Shown here one piece after another: positions 1 to 9,669 of a stretch of 64,000 nucleotides of DNA. The notes beneath the pieces are model-generated. The model was not told the origin of the DNA and did no database searches. It worked only from the letters and a program-made list of their open reading frames with translations. The stretch comes from Amorphophallus konjac. Taxonomy: Eukaryota; Streptophyta; Magnoliopsida; Alismatales; Araceae. Location of the stretch: assembly GCA_022559845.1 (NCBI GenBank), contig CM040120.1:311214740-311278739 (forward strand), read 5' to 3'. Position 1 is the stretch's first letter, and every line of letters starts with the position of its first letter. The position numbers and the translations under genes are program-made.

Positions 1-2249
1 ACCGCAACGATCCTTGAGTCTCATGACTCGAGACCAAGATCGTCGCATGACGGTAATGACGAACCGTCAATCGGTCTAATCCTAAGCCACAGGAAACGAT
101 AATGGATCTTCCGATCCACATAACCGTATAAAATGACTCACGGAAACCTGAGGGAGCATCAAGACCCTCAAAGCACATGGACACGCAAACTGAGGTAAGA
201 CAGTACCTCTAGGCATCTAGAACCACTGTCTCGATCTATCCAGAATAGCCGAGACACATGCAAGGTTACTTATCAACCACTGGGTCTCACCGGGTTGAAC
301 AGAACCTAACAACGACTCTACAGCAATACAGAAACCTACCCAATAGCAGGGTATGCCTGGCTATCTGATAACATGGTTATAGCCCTCATAGGACATCAGA
401 AGACGTCCACGAGACAATGGGCAAACCACGAGGTCAAGCCGAGGCACCTAGAAGCCAACACATCGGGAAACGACACGCAGGAATTAAGCGGAGAAACCTT
501 CGCTGGCGGTCATAGAATGGGCCACTACGTGACTATAGCGGTCGAGGATTAGGCCGCTAAACCCAGTCAACCCTGAACCGACCTATTCAGTCAAACCACC
601 CAAGCGGTCTAATATAGACCTGCCACACGGACTAGGCGGTCCAAGAGACAACCGCCACACTAACCGCCCTAAAACATTGACCTAAGTCAACGACTTGTAG
701 CGGCCTAAGAAAGGCGAGCTACAGCGAAGAAACGCATCAAGGTTGGACCGCCAAGGCTAACCGACTCAAAATCTTGACTAGGTCTAAAACCACGATAACA
801 TAAATACCGAGGCAGACCACAAGCTTCCGAGACCATCCCTTCAAGAGGGGAACTTGAGGGAGGCCACACACATGCGGGAGAACCCCATCGCACTCACACC
901 GATACACGGTGATTCGATCGAACGCAACACAAAGCCTAAAACACACATGCCTACGGGCATGCTAATCGAAGTAGCACGGCACCTCCCGACACCCCAGAAA
1001 TATGGACATGGAACCCACAGGGTGTCCGGGACACTCGCGAGGCCATTGGTCGGTCATTGGGTCTCAACCAGACCGACTGAAACTCAAAACGGTCAAAACA
1101 CTGAATTTTCGGTCGACCTGACCCATGGGGTCGGTTGACCTGACATGGTTGGTCGATCGGCCTAGGGTGGTCGGTCAACCGGACCAGCGACCAGACCCAA
1201 CACTGTCCACGAACACCCGCCGGTCGACCAGCCCATCCGGTCCGGTCGACTGGTTACGGCGGAAAATCGGCTGAACCGAGCCGTAACGCCTTATTCCACG
1301 CCCCGTTCGATCCCGATCGAAGGGGAAACAGTCCTAATGGACAAAAGGACCTTCCACAAGCCGAAAGGGGCACATGCAACAGTTTAATCACAAGAAACGA
1401 GTGATTCCATCGATTCGACCCTATTTGGGTCACCGGGGTTCCCGGACTCGTATCGGCCCCAAATGACAACCAATCAACATGAAATCAGTGGACATGGAAC
1501 GCTGACATTCCAGGGGTTCGAATGATACCAACTGAGCTGAAAACCGTTGCCGTTTTCTGGTGAACCCTACGAACACCTGAAAAGCATGATTTTACCCCAA
1601 CAAGGCAAAACCCACTCGTATGCTCACCGTTCGGCGTGAAACTTCGAGGGGACGTAACAGAGAAGTAGAGCTTCCATCTCCCTACCTCCACCGATGATTC
1701 CTTGAGCCGAGGTGACTAAACCGCACCAAAAACCACCAAAACAATGAACCACGCCGACTTTGAATCCACTGAGGGATCGCACCGCGTCACGCTCAATCCG
1801 TCCCCCCATCACGCGTCCTGATCACTCCATCACGTTCCCGCCTCGGCCAGCTCGCCAACGGTGCGCGCCCCTCATCGAGAGGACTAGAGGGGAGAGAGAA
1901 CGAGAGAGAGGAAGAAATGTGAGAAATGAGGGAGGAGAGAGGGCAAAGTGGAATAAATATAAAGAAATTAAATTTTTTTCCTAATTTCCATAATTTCAAT
2001 TATTAGACCCGAAAATGCACTAATTCAAAAAAATATGAAAAAATAGTCAGAACAATCCTCGGAAAGAGTACAACGCAACTGCGGCATCCACGAGTCGATG
2101 AACTGAGAAATAAACTCACCACAGGGTTCCGTAACTTGTACAAGAGAAAAATCCATGTGGATCGTAAAACTCAACTCAAGACCCACAAAAGCGATCTGAA
2201 ACTCTCCGATAATGATCCGAAAGATCTGATAATGGTCCAGGGTATTACA
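1..2249 (-). mobile_element. LTR of a Ty3/gypsy-type element (TGTAATACCC family), minus orientation, incomplete
   Basis: Read on the minus strand, this stretch starts at 2249 with TGTAATACCCTGGA and matches the LTR that starts at 25179 on the plus strand along its length. For example the 'CTTTCCGAGGAT' block near its start, the CT-rich block and the 'ACTCAAGGATCGTTG' block near position 30 all recur there in the same order. The other end lies outside the window. TGTAATACCC starts are common in chromovirus (Del/Tekay-like) LTRs, but no internal domain is visible to confirm the clade. It cuts into element A, whose sequence starts at 2250. Whether this is a solo LTR or one end of a full element cannot be told. 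No coding region is supported in it. Confidence 0.75.
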
Positions 2250-2266
2250 CTAACCCTCCATCATTT

Positions 2267-2710
2267 TTGCCTGCTCCTCTCCCTAAATCACTTTCTCCAT
2301 CTCCGCCACCTTCGTCGTCTCCGCCATCTCCACCACTTTTGCCAACACCATCCCCACCTTCACCTTCTCCACCGTTACCCTTCCCGCCCGAACCTGAGCA
2401 AGCTACTCCTACACCTACACCTTTACCCCCTCCTACACCTCCACCTTTGCCTTTTCCTCCACCCGAGTCTATCTTTGTCGCTATCCCTCCACCACTCGTA
2501 TTTCCTTTACCCCGACTTACGCCTGCTAAACCTTCACCTCCGCCTTCCAAACCTATTACCTCCATTTCTTCTCCATCCACTTCCACCCCACGGAGCGGGT
2601 GTGCGTTACCCATGGTGCCCCTCAGGTCCAGTCACCACGGAGACAATGAGTCGAGTCAAGATGATTTTGTGTCGACTGGGCATTTCAAGATTCAAGATTT
2701 TATCTGCTAG
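2267..2710 (+). CDS. Proline-rich hypothetical ORF inside element A
   Basis: The reading frame of 147 codons is dominated by Pro, Ser and Thr for roughly its first 115 residues, in PPxP and SPPPS-like runs, and then becomes mixed and ends at a TAG. The plus-strand DNA is a long pyrimidine-rich tract, so part of the openness is a by-product of base composition. It could be a low-complexity N-terminal part of a retroelement Gag, since Tat-type Gags often begin with such regions, or a chance ORF. The upstream end lies only 17 bases from the inserted LTR, so a 5' part may be missing. I do not recognise a domain. Confidence 0.3.
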   Translation: MPAPLPKSLSPSPPPSSSPPSPPLLPTPSPPSPSPPLPFPPEPEQATPTPTPLPPPTPPPLPFPPPESIFVAIPPPLVFPLPRLTPAKPSPPPSKPITSISSPSTSTPRSGCALPMVPLRSSHHGDNESSQDDFVSTGHFKIQDFIC

Positions 2711-2932
2711 ATGCCAATCCGTGTCCTGGTCCCTGGCCATTTTGGGGATGATGAGCCTCAACTTCCAATGATGGTTGTCAAGAAGAGTTCTCTTGCCTTT
2801 GTGCCAGTTTCTTCTCAAGCGAGATCGGGGGCAAGCTCACTGCTCGCCGAAGGATTCACCATTGATGTTATTATTTCTCCTTGCTCTATTGCTGTTCAGA
2901 TAATTGGCCAATAGGGGCTCTCTACTCGGATT

Positions 2933-3997
2933 GTGCTAACTCAAATGGCCGTAAAGAGCTTCATGAATTCCATGTTCAAGGGGCAATTGGCCGTATTCTC
3001 AAGATTTTTCAAAGATATTCTGCACTTGTTATACAATCTTCCTCGGTTTATTGGTGAGTCGGCCACGTCAACACCGCACATTACACTCCCTCAGCTTCTT
3101 CCCGCTCTTCTATCAAGGGAGTTATGCTTCATGTCTGATTGCCGAGGGGAGTTGCCAGATCTCATGTTACTTGTGCCAAGTGACAGAACTCTAAGGTTTC
3201 ATGATGCTCATCTATTCAAGGAGTTATCTATTCAGGAATGCCCACCTATTGTTAGCACTAGATACCTAGGGGCAACCACCCCGATGAGGCTGCCTGTTCA
3301 TAATCGAGCCAGGCCATCTGCTAGATGGGCCCGTTATTTGAAAAGATATTGCAAATCAAGAAGCCCAAAGGTCTGGGTCCCCGATAGGCGGGTCTGTGTT
3401 CGAGAAATCTATGCTAATAAGAGGTGGCGGTGCAAGTTTAAGGGCCGTCAGTTGTGCACGTGGGGGTCCACTTCTCTTTCTTCTTCTTCATTCCATTTGT
3501 CATCTTTTCTCCTGCTCAGTTCCCACCCTTGGGTGGTGTATCTCCCCTCTTCTAATCTTGTTTCCGTGATTCTCTCCTCTTTTTCTCGTTCGAGGACTCT
3601 CGATTTTCCACATTCCCATTATTCTGAGCCTTGGCCTATGCCCTCTCATCATCCCAATCCTGGGACGCCCTTCGATTCTTCTTCCCCTTCGGTATCTTCG
3701 AGTTCTAATTTTTCTTCCCCGACCCTGTCGGGTGTCTATGATTCTATTTCCCTAAACCTGTCGGGTGTCTATGACTCTTCTTCCCCGACCATGTCGGGTG
3801 ATTCTAATTCTCCTTCCCCGTCCCTGTCGGGTGTCTATGACTCTTCTTCCCCGACCATGTCGGGTGATTCTAATTCTCCATCCCCGACCCTGTCGGGTGT
3901 CTATGTCTCTTCTTCTCTGACCTTGTCGGGTGATTCTAATTTTCCTTATCCAACCCCGTCCGGTGATTATCATTCCTCTTCTCTGATTGCGTCGTGA
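2933..3997 (+). CDS. Hypothetical ORF of 354 codons ending in 11-residue serine-rich repeats
   Basis: This is one of the longest uninterrupted plus-strand frames in the left part. The first 180 residues are of mixed composition with Arg/Lys-rich segments (about residues 120-170). From about residue 263 it consists of 11-residue units alternating between SGVYDSSSPTM-like and SGDSNSPSPSL-like forms, coded by 33-bp tandem repeats. The repeats keep the frame open because 33 is a multiple of three. I recognise no known domain. It may be the remnant of an element-encoded protein or a captured segment. The start at 2933 is only the first ATG of the frame. Confidence 0.35.
   Translation: MLTQMAVKSFMNSMFKGQLAVFSRFFKDILHLLYNLPRFIGESATSTPHITLPQLLPALLSRELCFMSDCRGELPDLMLLVPSDRTLRFHDAHLFKELSIQECPPIVSTRYLGATTPMRLPVHNRARPSARWARYLKRYCKSRSPKVWVPDRRVCVREIYANKRWRCKFKGRQLCTWGSTSLSSSSFHLSSFLLLSSHPWVVYLPSSNLVSVILSSFSRSRTLDFPHSHYSEPWPMPSHHPNPGTPFDSSSPSVSSSSNFSSPTLSGVYDSISLNLSGVYDSSSPTMSGDSNSPSPSLSGVYDSSSPTMSGDSNSPSPTLSGVYVSSSLTLSGDSNFPYPTPSGDYHSSSLIAS
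3716..3990 (+). repeat. 33-bp minisatellite, about 8 copies, two alternating subtypes
   Basis: Units begin with TCGGGTGTCTATGA or TCGGGTGATTCTAA and alternate, so the higher-order period is 66 bp. Later copies drift (TCCGGTGATTATCA at the end). It lies inside the 2933-3997 reading frame and codes 11-residue serine-rich repeats. Confidence 0.85.
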
Positions 3998-4808
3998 TTC
4001 TTCTTTTCATCTTTCTACTCATTCTTCCTCACCCTTTCGGGGGCGTTGCCCTTTTTCTTGCTATTTTTGAGGCTTTAGTCTGCCTTGATCCCAGCAGATC
4101 TCTATGTAATCTGTATCTGGTTCCTTGTTATCAGGGTCTCTACGCCTTAACCAGGGAGTTCTAGCCCTCGTCTCACTTCCTTTTTATCCTTCTTTGTCCA
4201 GTATGATGTCTGCTGCTCCTCCATGTAGAGAAATCTTCAAATCCTTGTTATCCTCTCCATTCTTGGTCCTATCAAGCAAGGAATACAATGCTCGTGTTGC
4301 TTGAAGCTCGATGATCAAGCTCTCGCTTCAGGATGCTACTTTTTACTCCATGGATTTGCAAGGTATCCTTGTTTTGCGTAAGAACATGCTATTATTTTTA
4401 TCATTATTACTCTTGCGCATATGGTTATAATGCTGGTTCGTCACACATTTGAGTGGCATAAGGAAATTTGCTTAGTTAGTTTAGTTAAAAAGAGTTCGCT
4501 TCTGCAACATTCTTAGGCTGGTGATAGCTCCATGCTGAGAGTCTAGTTTCATTCCCCAATCCTTAAGGGTAACCTTTTTGCATGGGTTTCTCACACACTA
4601 TACGGCGAGCCATAGTCGGTTCTTCTGAGACAACACCGTTGCTGCTTTGGCCATACTATGTGTATGCATGAAGGCCTTTTCTTTTCTCTGCTCGGCCAAG
4701 TGCAAGGGCAAGAGGCTGATGGATGAGATAACCAACCTAGGCACTCCCCAATACGGGAGAGGTCTCAAATAGGGGCAGTCTTAGAAAAAGAAATGAATGA
4801 AACATACT

Positions 4809-4910
4809 ATGAAAAATGCTCCTGATCCTAGTAACCGGGCCTGCTTCTCCTAAGGCAAGAGATGAGGTTCGCGTAAAACGGTGAAGGGTAGTGCAGCCTC
4901 ATGTGTGTAT
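4809..4910 (+). other. Conserved ~100-bp non-coding block shared with the LARD at 44987-45089
   Basis: The block contains TAGTAACCGGGCCTGCTTCT, CTAAGGCAAGAG and GAGGTTCGCGT in that order and is about 80-85% identical by eye to a block near the 3' end of the LARD, although the flanking sequence is not alike. In both elements it sits downstream of the coding part and upstream of the polypurine tract. Its conservation suggests a cis-acting role, but this is inference. Confidence 0.7.
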
Positions 4911-5274
4911 CAAAATCAAAAGTGAGCTCTATTTCAAATATCTGGCCAATAAGGGCTATATCAAAATCATATGCAAAATTATAAAAATAAACAGACCTAC
5001 TCTTTGAGGGGTAGTGCCTTGGAAGGAAGTTACGTCCTGATATTTTCCATCCTGCATAAAGTTTATCTCCAATTTTTCTTCTACTTCTCCCTCTTAGGCT
5101 AGGTTGTATCCCGGGTATGGCCTTAGTAGGGACACCGTTCTTTAGAGGTGGTTGGTTGTGGTAAGCCACCCTCATATGCACGCTCTACCCAAGAGAAGTC
5201 TTTAATGGGAGGGGAGGGACAACGACCCCTGGCCAATAGTTTGAGCCCGTTTTTGGGTGCTGCGGATTGCCATT

Positions 5275-5475
5275 TCAAAAATTTTAAAAAAATCAAATAT
5301 GTCAAAAATCCTAAAAAATCAAATATGTCAAAAATTCAAAAAAAATTAAATACTTTATAATTAAAAAAAATTAGACATGTCAAAAATAAAAAAAAAACTA
5401 TTTCAAAAATCTAGAAAAATCAAATATTGTTGAAAATCCAAAAAATCAGAAAATTACAAAAATCCAAAAAATGTG
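5275..5475 (+). repeat. A-rich irregular repeats (TCAAATATGTCAAAAATCC-like)
   Basis: Short units such as TCAAATATGTCAAAAATC recur four to five times with A-run spacers. It lies in the non-coding 3' part of element A. Confidence 0.6.
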
Positions 5476-5764
5476 TCTTTTTTTTTCATGTATTTGCATT
5501 TATTTTAAGGACAGATACGTAATCCGTTTGTTAAGTGCACAGGTTGTAGGTCCTTCAAGTTTCCTTGCTCTATCTCTCGTTTTGTCTCCTATTCACGACT
5601 TCTGATATGTTCTCTCCTTCTTCAATTTATTCTCTTGATCTGTTCTGAAACTCATGTCCTTCTCAGCTCACGCTTCATCTCATCATATCTTTATGAGAAG
5701 GCATTCCCTCATGATTGTGAACCTAGCGGTTCTGCTTCATCTGATCTTGGGCTTTGATTGAAGA

Positions 5765-6060
5765 TCATTTTTGTCATGTCTTTTGTCATGATGTGTCATT
5801 GTCCCGCCGTGTCTATGTCCCTTCGTGTCATCCCACACTTTTTGTTTTGTCCCTCCGTATCTGTCATGTTTTTGTCCCACTGTGTCGTCATCCTATGTGT
5901 TGTCCGTGTCTTTTATCCCCCGTTGTTGTTGTCCCAACCGTGTGTTGTCCCAACCCCATATTATTGTCTCAACCGTGTGTTGTCCTATCCTACCATGTGC
6001 TTCATTCTCATGCATGCCCATTGTTTGCTCATGTCATATCTTGCATATGTTGTTTATGTG
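5765..6060 (+). repeat. Degenerate GTGTTGTCCC / CATGTGTC-rich stretch
   Basis: Short words such as TGTCCC, GTGTTGTCC and CCAACCGTGTGTTGTCC recur irregularly. Open frames across it are cysteine-, serine- and valine-rich and look like by-products of the repeats. No gene is supported. Confidence 0.45.
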
Positions 6061-7131
6061 ATTTCATCCTTCGATATGTTATATTATGTTATCTTTCATC
6101 CATCTTTGTGATGTTGGGTTATGGTGTCTTTCGTTCATTTGGTTGTTATGTTTTCATTATGTTCATACTTGTTTATTCATGTTGTTGGTTGTCTTACATG
6201 AAAATTCATAAAAATCAAAAAAATCTAAAAATCTAAAAAAATGTCATTTCGCTTGGCAGGTAAGTCAGGTATGGCTCTCTATCCCTTCTCATTGTTGCAT
6301 TACTATATGTTATCTACATTATCATAGCCTCTCAAGGACCGACTGGTTGCCCGTGTGTTCTGGGATCTGATGTTCCCCTTTAACAAAAATGATGATGATC
6401 TAAGAGCATACGGTTAATCGTTGGATAAGCCGCTCGGTTGAGTCAGGTGGGGGACGATGGGCTCTGTCCCGCACGCCGTGGTTGCAAGAAGACTCTTTAC
6501 CCTGTCCTGCTCGGTCTAGCAATATTATTCTTGAGTACTATCCATTTTACCTTTCTTTACATTCATTTTGATGATTTCTTTATTTTAGCCCAGCATGTAT
6601 CATGTCATTTTGAGCACTCACGCCTCGGATTCTTTCAAGGTTTCTCTGCAACAATGGCTAATTACACTTCAACTCTCTTGGATAAGAGATTCCTCATTCC
6701 ACTCTAAATTTGAACGATCTCTCTGATCTACCCGCTTGGTCTGGTTGGCCAGCGTGATTCCTGTCTGGATTTTACTTCAGTTTTATCTATCAGTTTCCAG
6801 CTCTTATGCGTTGTTCTTTCCGATCCCCTCATTGTCCGTGGATTGTGTCCTCGATGAGGTTGGTCGTGTCTTATTTCATTTCTCCCTTAGTTTAGCTCTC
6901 CAGGCATGTCTCATCCACGTCATCCGCTCCTCGTGGTTAGTCCAACGTTTTCGAGAGAATTCCTGTCGCTTGTTGGTTATGACAGGTGTCTTTTGCCTTG
7001 ATGCCCGCTTTTCAGTTCTCTCCGCTTCATCTCCACTTCATCTCCATTTCACATCGCTACCGCTTTCGCTCCATCTCCTTTCAATTCTACCTCCGCGTCA
7101 TTTTTACTCTTTCCCTGGCAAAGCGAACATC

Positions 7132-7144
7132 AAGGAGGGGCATC
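7132..7144 (+). other. Polypurine tract of element A
   Basis: AAGGAGGGGCATC lies directly before the LTR start TGTTGACACCCG. This marks plus-strand DNA synthesis priming and shows that the LTR at 7145 is a 3' LTR of an element reading left to right. Confidence 0.75.
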
Positions 7145-7764
7145 TGTTGACACCCGTTTTAGCCTGCAAGTTGAGTCATTTCTCTTATTCGTCATTTTGA
7201 TAACCCGAATTATCCATTGTTTTGGAGCCTTCCTTGGATGGATTTTGAGCCTATTTTATCATTCCATAGACTTCAGAGATCATGATTTCTTATAGCCCTG
7301 GAGGTTATTTTATCACCTTCCGGTCTTCCAAGTCGACTTACAGCCCATTTAGGTCGACTTTCCGTCAAGCATTCAGCTCTTTTTCACTGCACAATCTTGA
7401 AAATGGCCCTTTTTCATCCCCTTTTATTCCTCTATTCAAAAAGTGTCCTTCATCCAAGTTGTTTGCCTTTCAAAGCTCTACAATTTCTTCTTCTACGCCA
7501 TTAGCCAGTTCTCCACCGATCTAAAGTTATTTGCATTTTTCTGGAAGGCTACGTTGTTCACTTACATCCCAGAATTTTCTCTATCTGTTCTTACCCCATT
7601 TTCTCCCTCTTCTGATCATCTTTTCAAATGCTCTCTTCATGAAAACTGTTCATATTTTTGTTATCTACAATTTCTTCTTCTACCACTTTCACTAGTTCTG
7701 CACCGTTTTCGAGATATGCTCTGATTTCGAAAGTCACGCAAAGTCTGCCCCGGAAATTTTCCTC

Positions 7765-7965
7765 CAGCAGCCAAGTGGTCGTTTGGTAGACCGCTAGGCC
7801 ATAAAAAATGGTCCTCACTAGACCGTTTTCTCCCAAACTTGCCCAAAATCATCTTGTTTCACCCCTGGAGCATTGTGGTCACCCCCTAGACTGTTTGCCA
7901 TAGCCTTGCGGTCCTTGCTAGACCATTTTCAGCCGTATGCGGCCGTGCGATAGACCGTTTGCCAG
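7765..7965 (+). repeat. Cluster of short inverted repeats built on GGTC...GACC in LTR A
   Basis: Words such as TGGTAGACCGCTAGGCC, TGGTCCTCACTAGACC and CGGTCCTTGCTAGACC form a series of potential hairpins. Equivalent but different clusters occur in the related LTRs at 18.98-19.45 kb and 37.68-37.82 kb. Confidence 0.6.
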
Positions 7966-8176
7966 ACAGAAAGTCCTAAACTTCCTAAACTCCGATTTCT
8001 TCACCGTGGGACTCTTTGGAACCCTTATTGACACTACTTTTGAGGGAGATAAGCCTCCACTTTAGTTTCCATTGATCTGGGACTCTTCCCACCACTATTA
8101 TCTTAAAGTTTATGCATATATATATTCCCGAAACTTGGTGTTTATCTCGGATCTATGTCCAAAAGTTTTGTGCTCC

Positions 8177-8184
8177 TATTTAAA
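8177..8184 (+). promoter_or_regulatory. Putative TATA box of LTR A
   Basis: TATTTAAA lies about 40 bases before the GGGGGGCTC block. The equivalent place is TATAAATA in the solo LTR (19651) and TAAATA in LTR C (38151). Confidence 0.5.
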
Positions 8185-8489
8185 GCACCTAGGTTCGTAG
8201 GTTACTAAGGGGGGCTCTTTCTCGGTTCGGGGCGAAGCCATGCCGCGTCGTCTACCTTCTGCTTCAACCCTAACCTGAAGAGGGAAGTATTATCTTCGAT
8301 TCCCATGCTCAAGGGCTTCTTTTCATCATCTCTTCTATTAGTTCTAGTTCTCCCAATTCTCAGTTTCATCACAAATCTCTATTTTTCTGCTACACATGCA
8401 TTTTTATTCATATTGCATGCACGTTTACCGTAGTTGTGCTGGGTCATTTTCTCATATCTTTGCTTCGTTATCATCACAACACACACACT

Positions 8490-9235
8490 TGAAGTGGGGC
8501 GATCTCGCGCTGCTCCTGAGCAGTGAGGAAGATGACCACATACCCTTGAAGTATAAACTACAGGAAGGGAAACCAATCAGAGGTGCCCAGGGATAGATCC
8601 TCGGGGAAGACCCTCCGATGCTTAAGTCAGCACAGATAGTAGAGCGCGGATGCGAAGAGAAGAGTTGGGAGGAAAGTGGGAGCGCGAGATCCCTCTCCAC
8701 CAAAAGGTGAAGTGGTTCCTGCTCAAGCTTACTTAGGTGTGCGTAAGCTTGCTTAAGCTCTCTTGTCGCAGTGGGGCATGTCCTGTTTAAATAGTGTCCT
8801 GTTGTGTGAAGGGATCCCGATAAGCGGAGGGGTTGCAAGGGAGGTTACGTCCTTTATGCGGGCTCCTTACGACGTGCGGACTCTTGGCTTCCCCTGTCCT
8901 ATTTTAGCTTCCTGTCATTAAGGGATTCACAACAGCCGAATCAATAAGCTTCCATCAGCGAGTCCGAGAGAATGGCACTTGTTCAGGAGGGGTCTCCCGA
9001 GTGATAAGTGCTGGGTCGGGACCAGGAATAGGGGGCTCCAAGGGAGCTTTCCCGATCGACTGATGCTCGGACTTCCCAACCCGAAGGCCGCCTAGGAAGC
9101 CCTTGTACCGAGTGATTTTTTGGGCTTCTTAATAAGTGGGCCCAGGGGCTGCCACTTTAAGGAGTTGAGCCTTGTTCGGTCTAGTTTAGACCTCGTTTGG
9201 CCTCTCCGTACGGGCGGTGAGATTTCCCCTCTTCA
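8490..9235 (-). repeat. 3' LTR of the Tat element
   Basis: Plus-strand ends are TGAAGTGGGGCG and CCCCTCTTCA. It pairs with 18589-21107: shared blocks include 'GATCTCGCGCTGCTCCTGA', 'GGGGAAGACCCTCC' and 'CCACCAAAAGGTGAAGTGG'. A TATTTAAA word on the minus strand at 8786-8793 may be the TATA box. Confidence 0.88.
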
Positions 9236-9253
9236 CTTGTCCCCCTCCTACTC
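9236..9253 (-). other. Polypurine tract of the Tat element
   Basis: On the minus strand AGTAGGAGGGGGACAAG abuts the 3' LTR start. It is the expected plus-strand primer site. Confidence 0.7.
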
Positions 9254-9504
9254 CCAAGCCAAGATTAGGCTCGGAGGAGTAGCAATTGGGCTGGACTGTC
9301 TGTGGCACTGGTTGGGTAAAGATATCTCTCTGGTAGGGGAAACGTGACGTAGCTCACCTTGAAAATACACCTGTTATGATGACTAAGAGAAGGCCCCTCC
9401 TCGAGAGATCAGACGCCGTGCCGGCTCCCGTCAGGATTTTTAGGCATTGCGCGTTTTGCGTCCCATTATCTCTGGGGTTTTAGGGTTTTACCTCTCTTTG
9501 TAAT

Positions 9505-9513
9505 TATATTTAA
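9505..9513 (+). promoter_or_regulatory. Putative TATA box of the antisense gene
   Basis: TATATTTAA lies about 160 bases before the ATG at 9670 on the plus strand. It would start a transcript opposite to the element's own transcription. Inference only. Confidence 0.4.
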
Positions 9514-9669
9514 GGGGGGCTCCCGCACTATGAGAGTAGTTTCGGAATGGTGGAGAATCATTGTAGCCGTCGGAGCTAGAAGAGCCTCCTGAGGCGATGA
9601 TTTGTAAGCTCACATTCCTCTCCGAAGTTCTCTGGCTTAAGGCTTTCCCCTTCTTCTTCTCTCTATTTC

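Larger units (their letters stand above)
2250..7144 (+). mobile_element. Internal region, 3' part, of gypsy-like element A (5' part missing)
   Basis: This runs from the end of the TGTAATACCC LTR to the polypurine tract just before the LTR at 7145, so it is the 3' part of an element read on the plus strand. It holds a proline-rich ORF, a 354-codon ORF with 33-bp repeats, a block shared with the LARD further right, and long non-coding stretches (4.0-4.8, 4.9-5.75 and 6.1-7.13 kb) in which I see no gene. No protease, reverse transcriptase or integrase motif is present in any frame. It may be a non-autonomous element, or pol may lie upstream outside the window. Confidence 0.6.
7145..8489 (+). mobile_element. 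3' LTR of element A, left part (TGTTGACACCC family)
   Basis: It starts TGTTGACACCCGTTTTAGCC and is related to the LTR at 37439 and the solo LTR at 18785. It contains a cluster of inverted GGTC...GACC words (7770-7960), a TATTTAAA box at 8177-8184 and a 'CGGGGCGAAGCCATGC' block near 8230 that is also in the LTR at 37439 (38197). The Tat element interrupts it: 8485-8489 (ACACT) is the left copy of the target duplication and the LTR resumes at 21108. Confidence 0.8.

Noticed and set aside
2267..2710. Host extensin-like gene
   Set aside because: Pro/Ser richness comes from a pyrimidine tract, no signal peptide or SPPPP-Tyr pattern, and the region is inside a retroelement.
4850..4905. tRNA or SINE-like B box (GAGGTTCGCGTCAAA) in the conserved block
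   Set aside because: Only part of the B box fits and no A box or cloverleaf is seen at proper spacing.
5754..6236. 160-codon Cys/Val/Ser-rich ORF
   Set aside because: Frames overlap in two phases over a degenerate GTGTTGTCC repeat; no domain.
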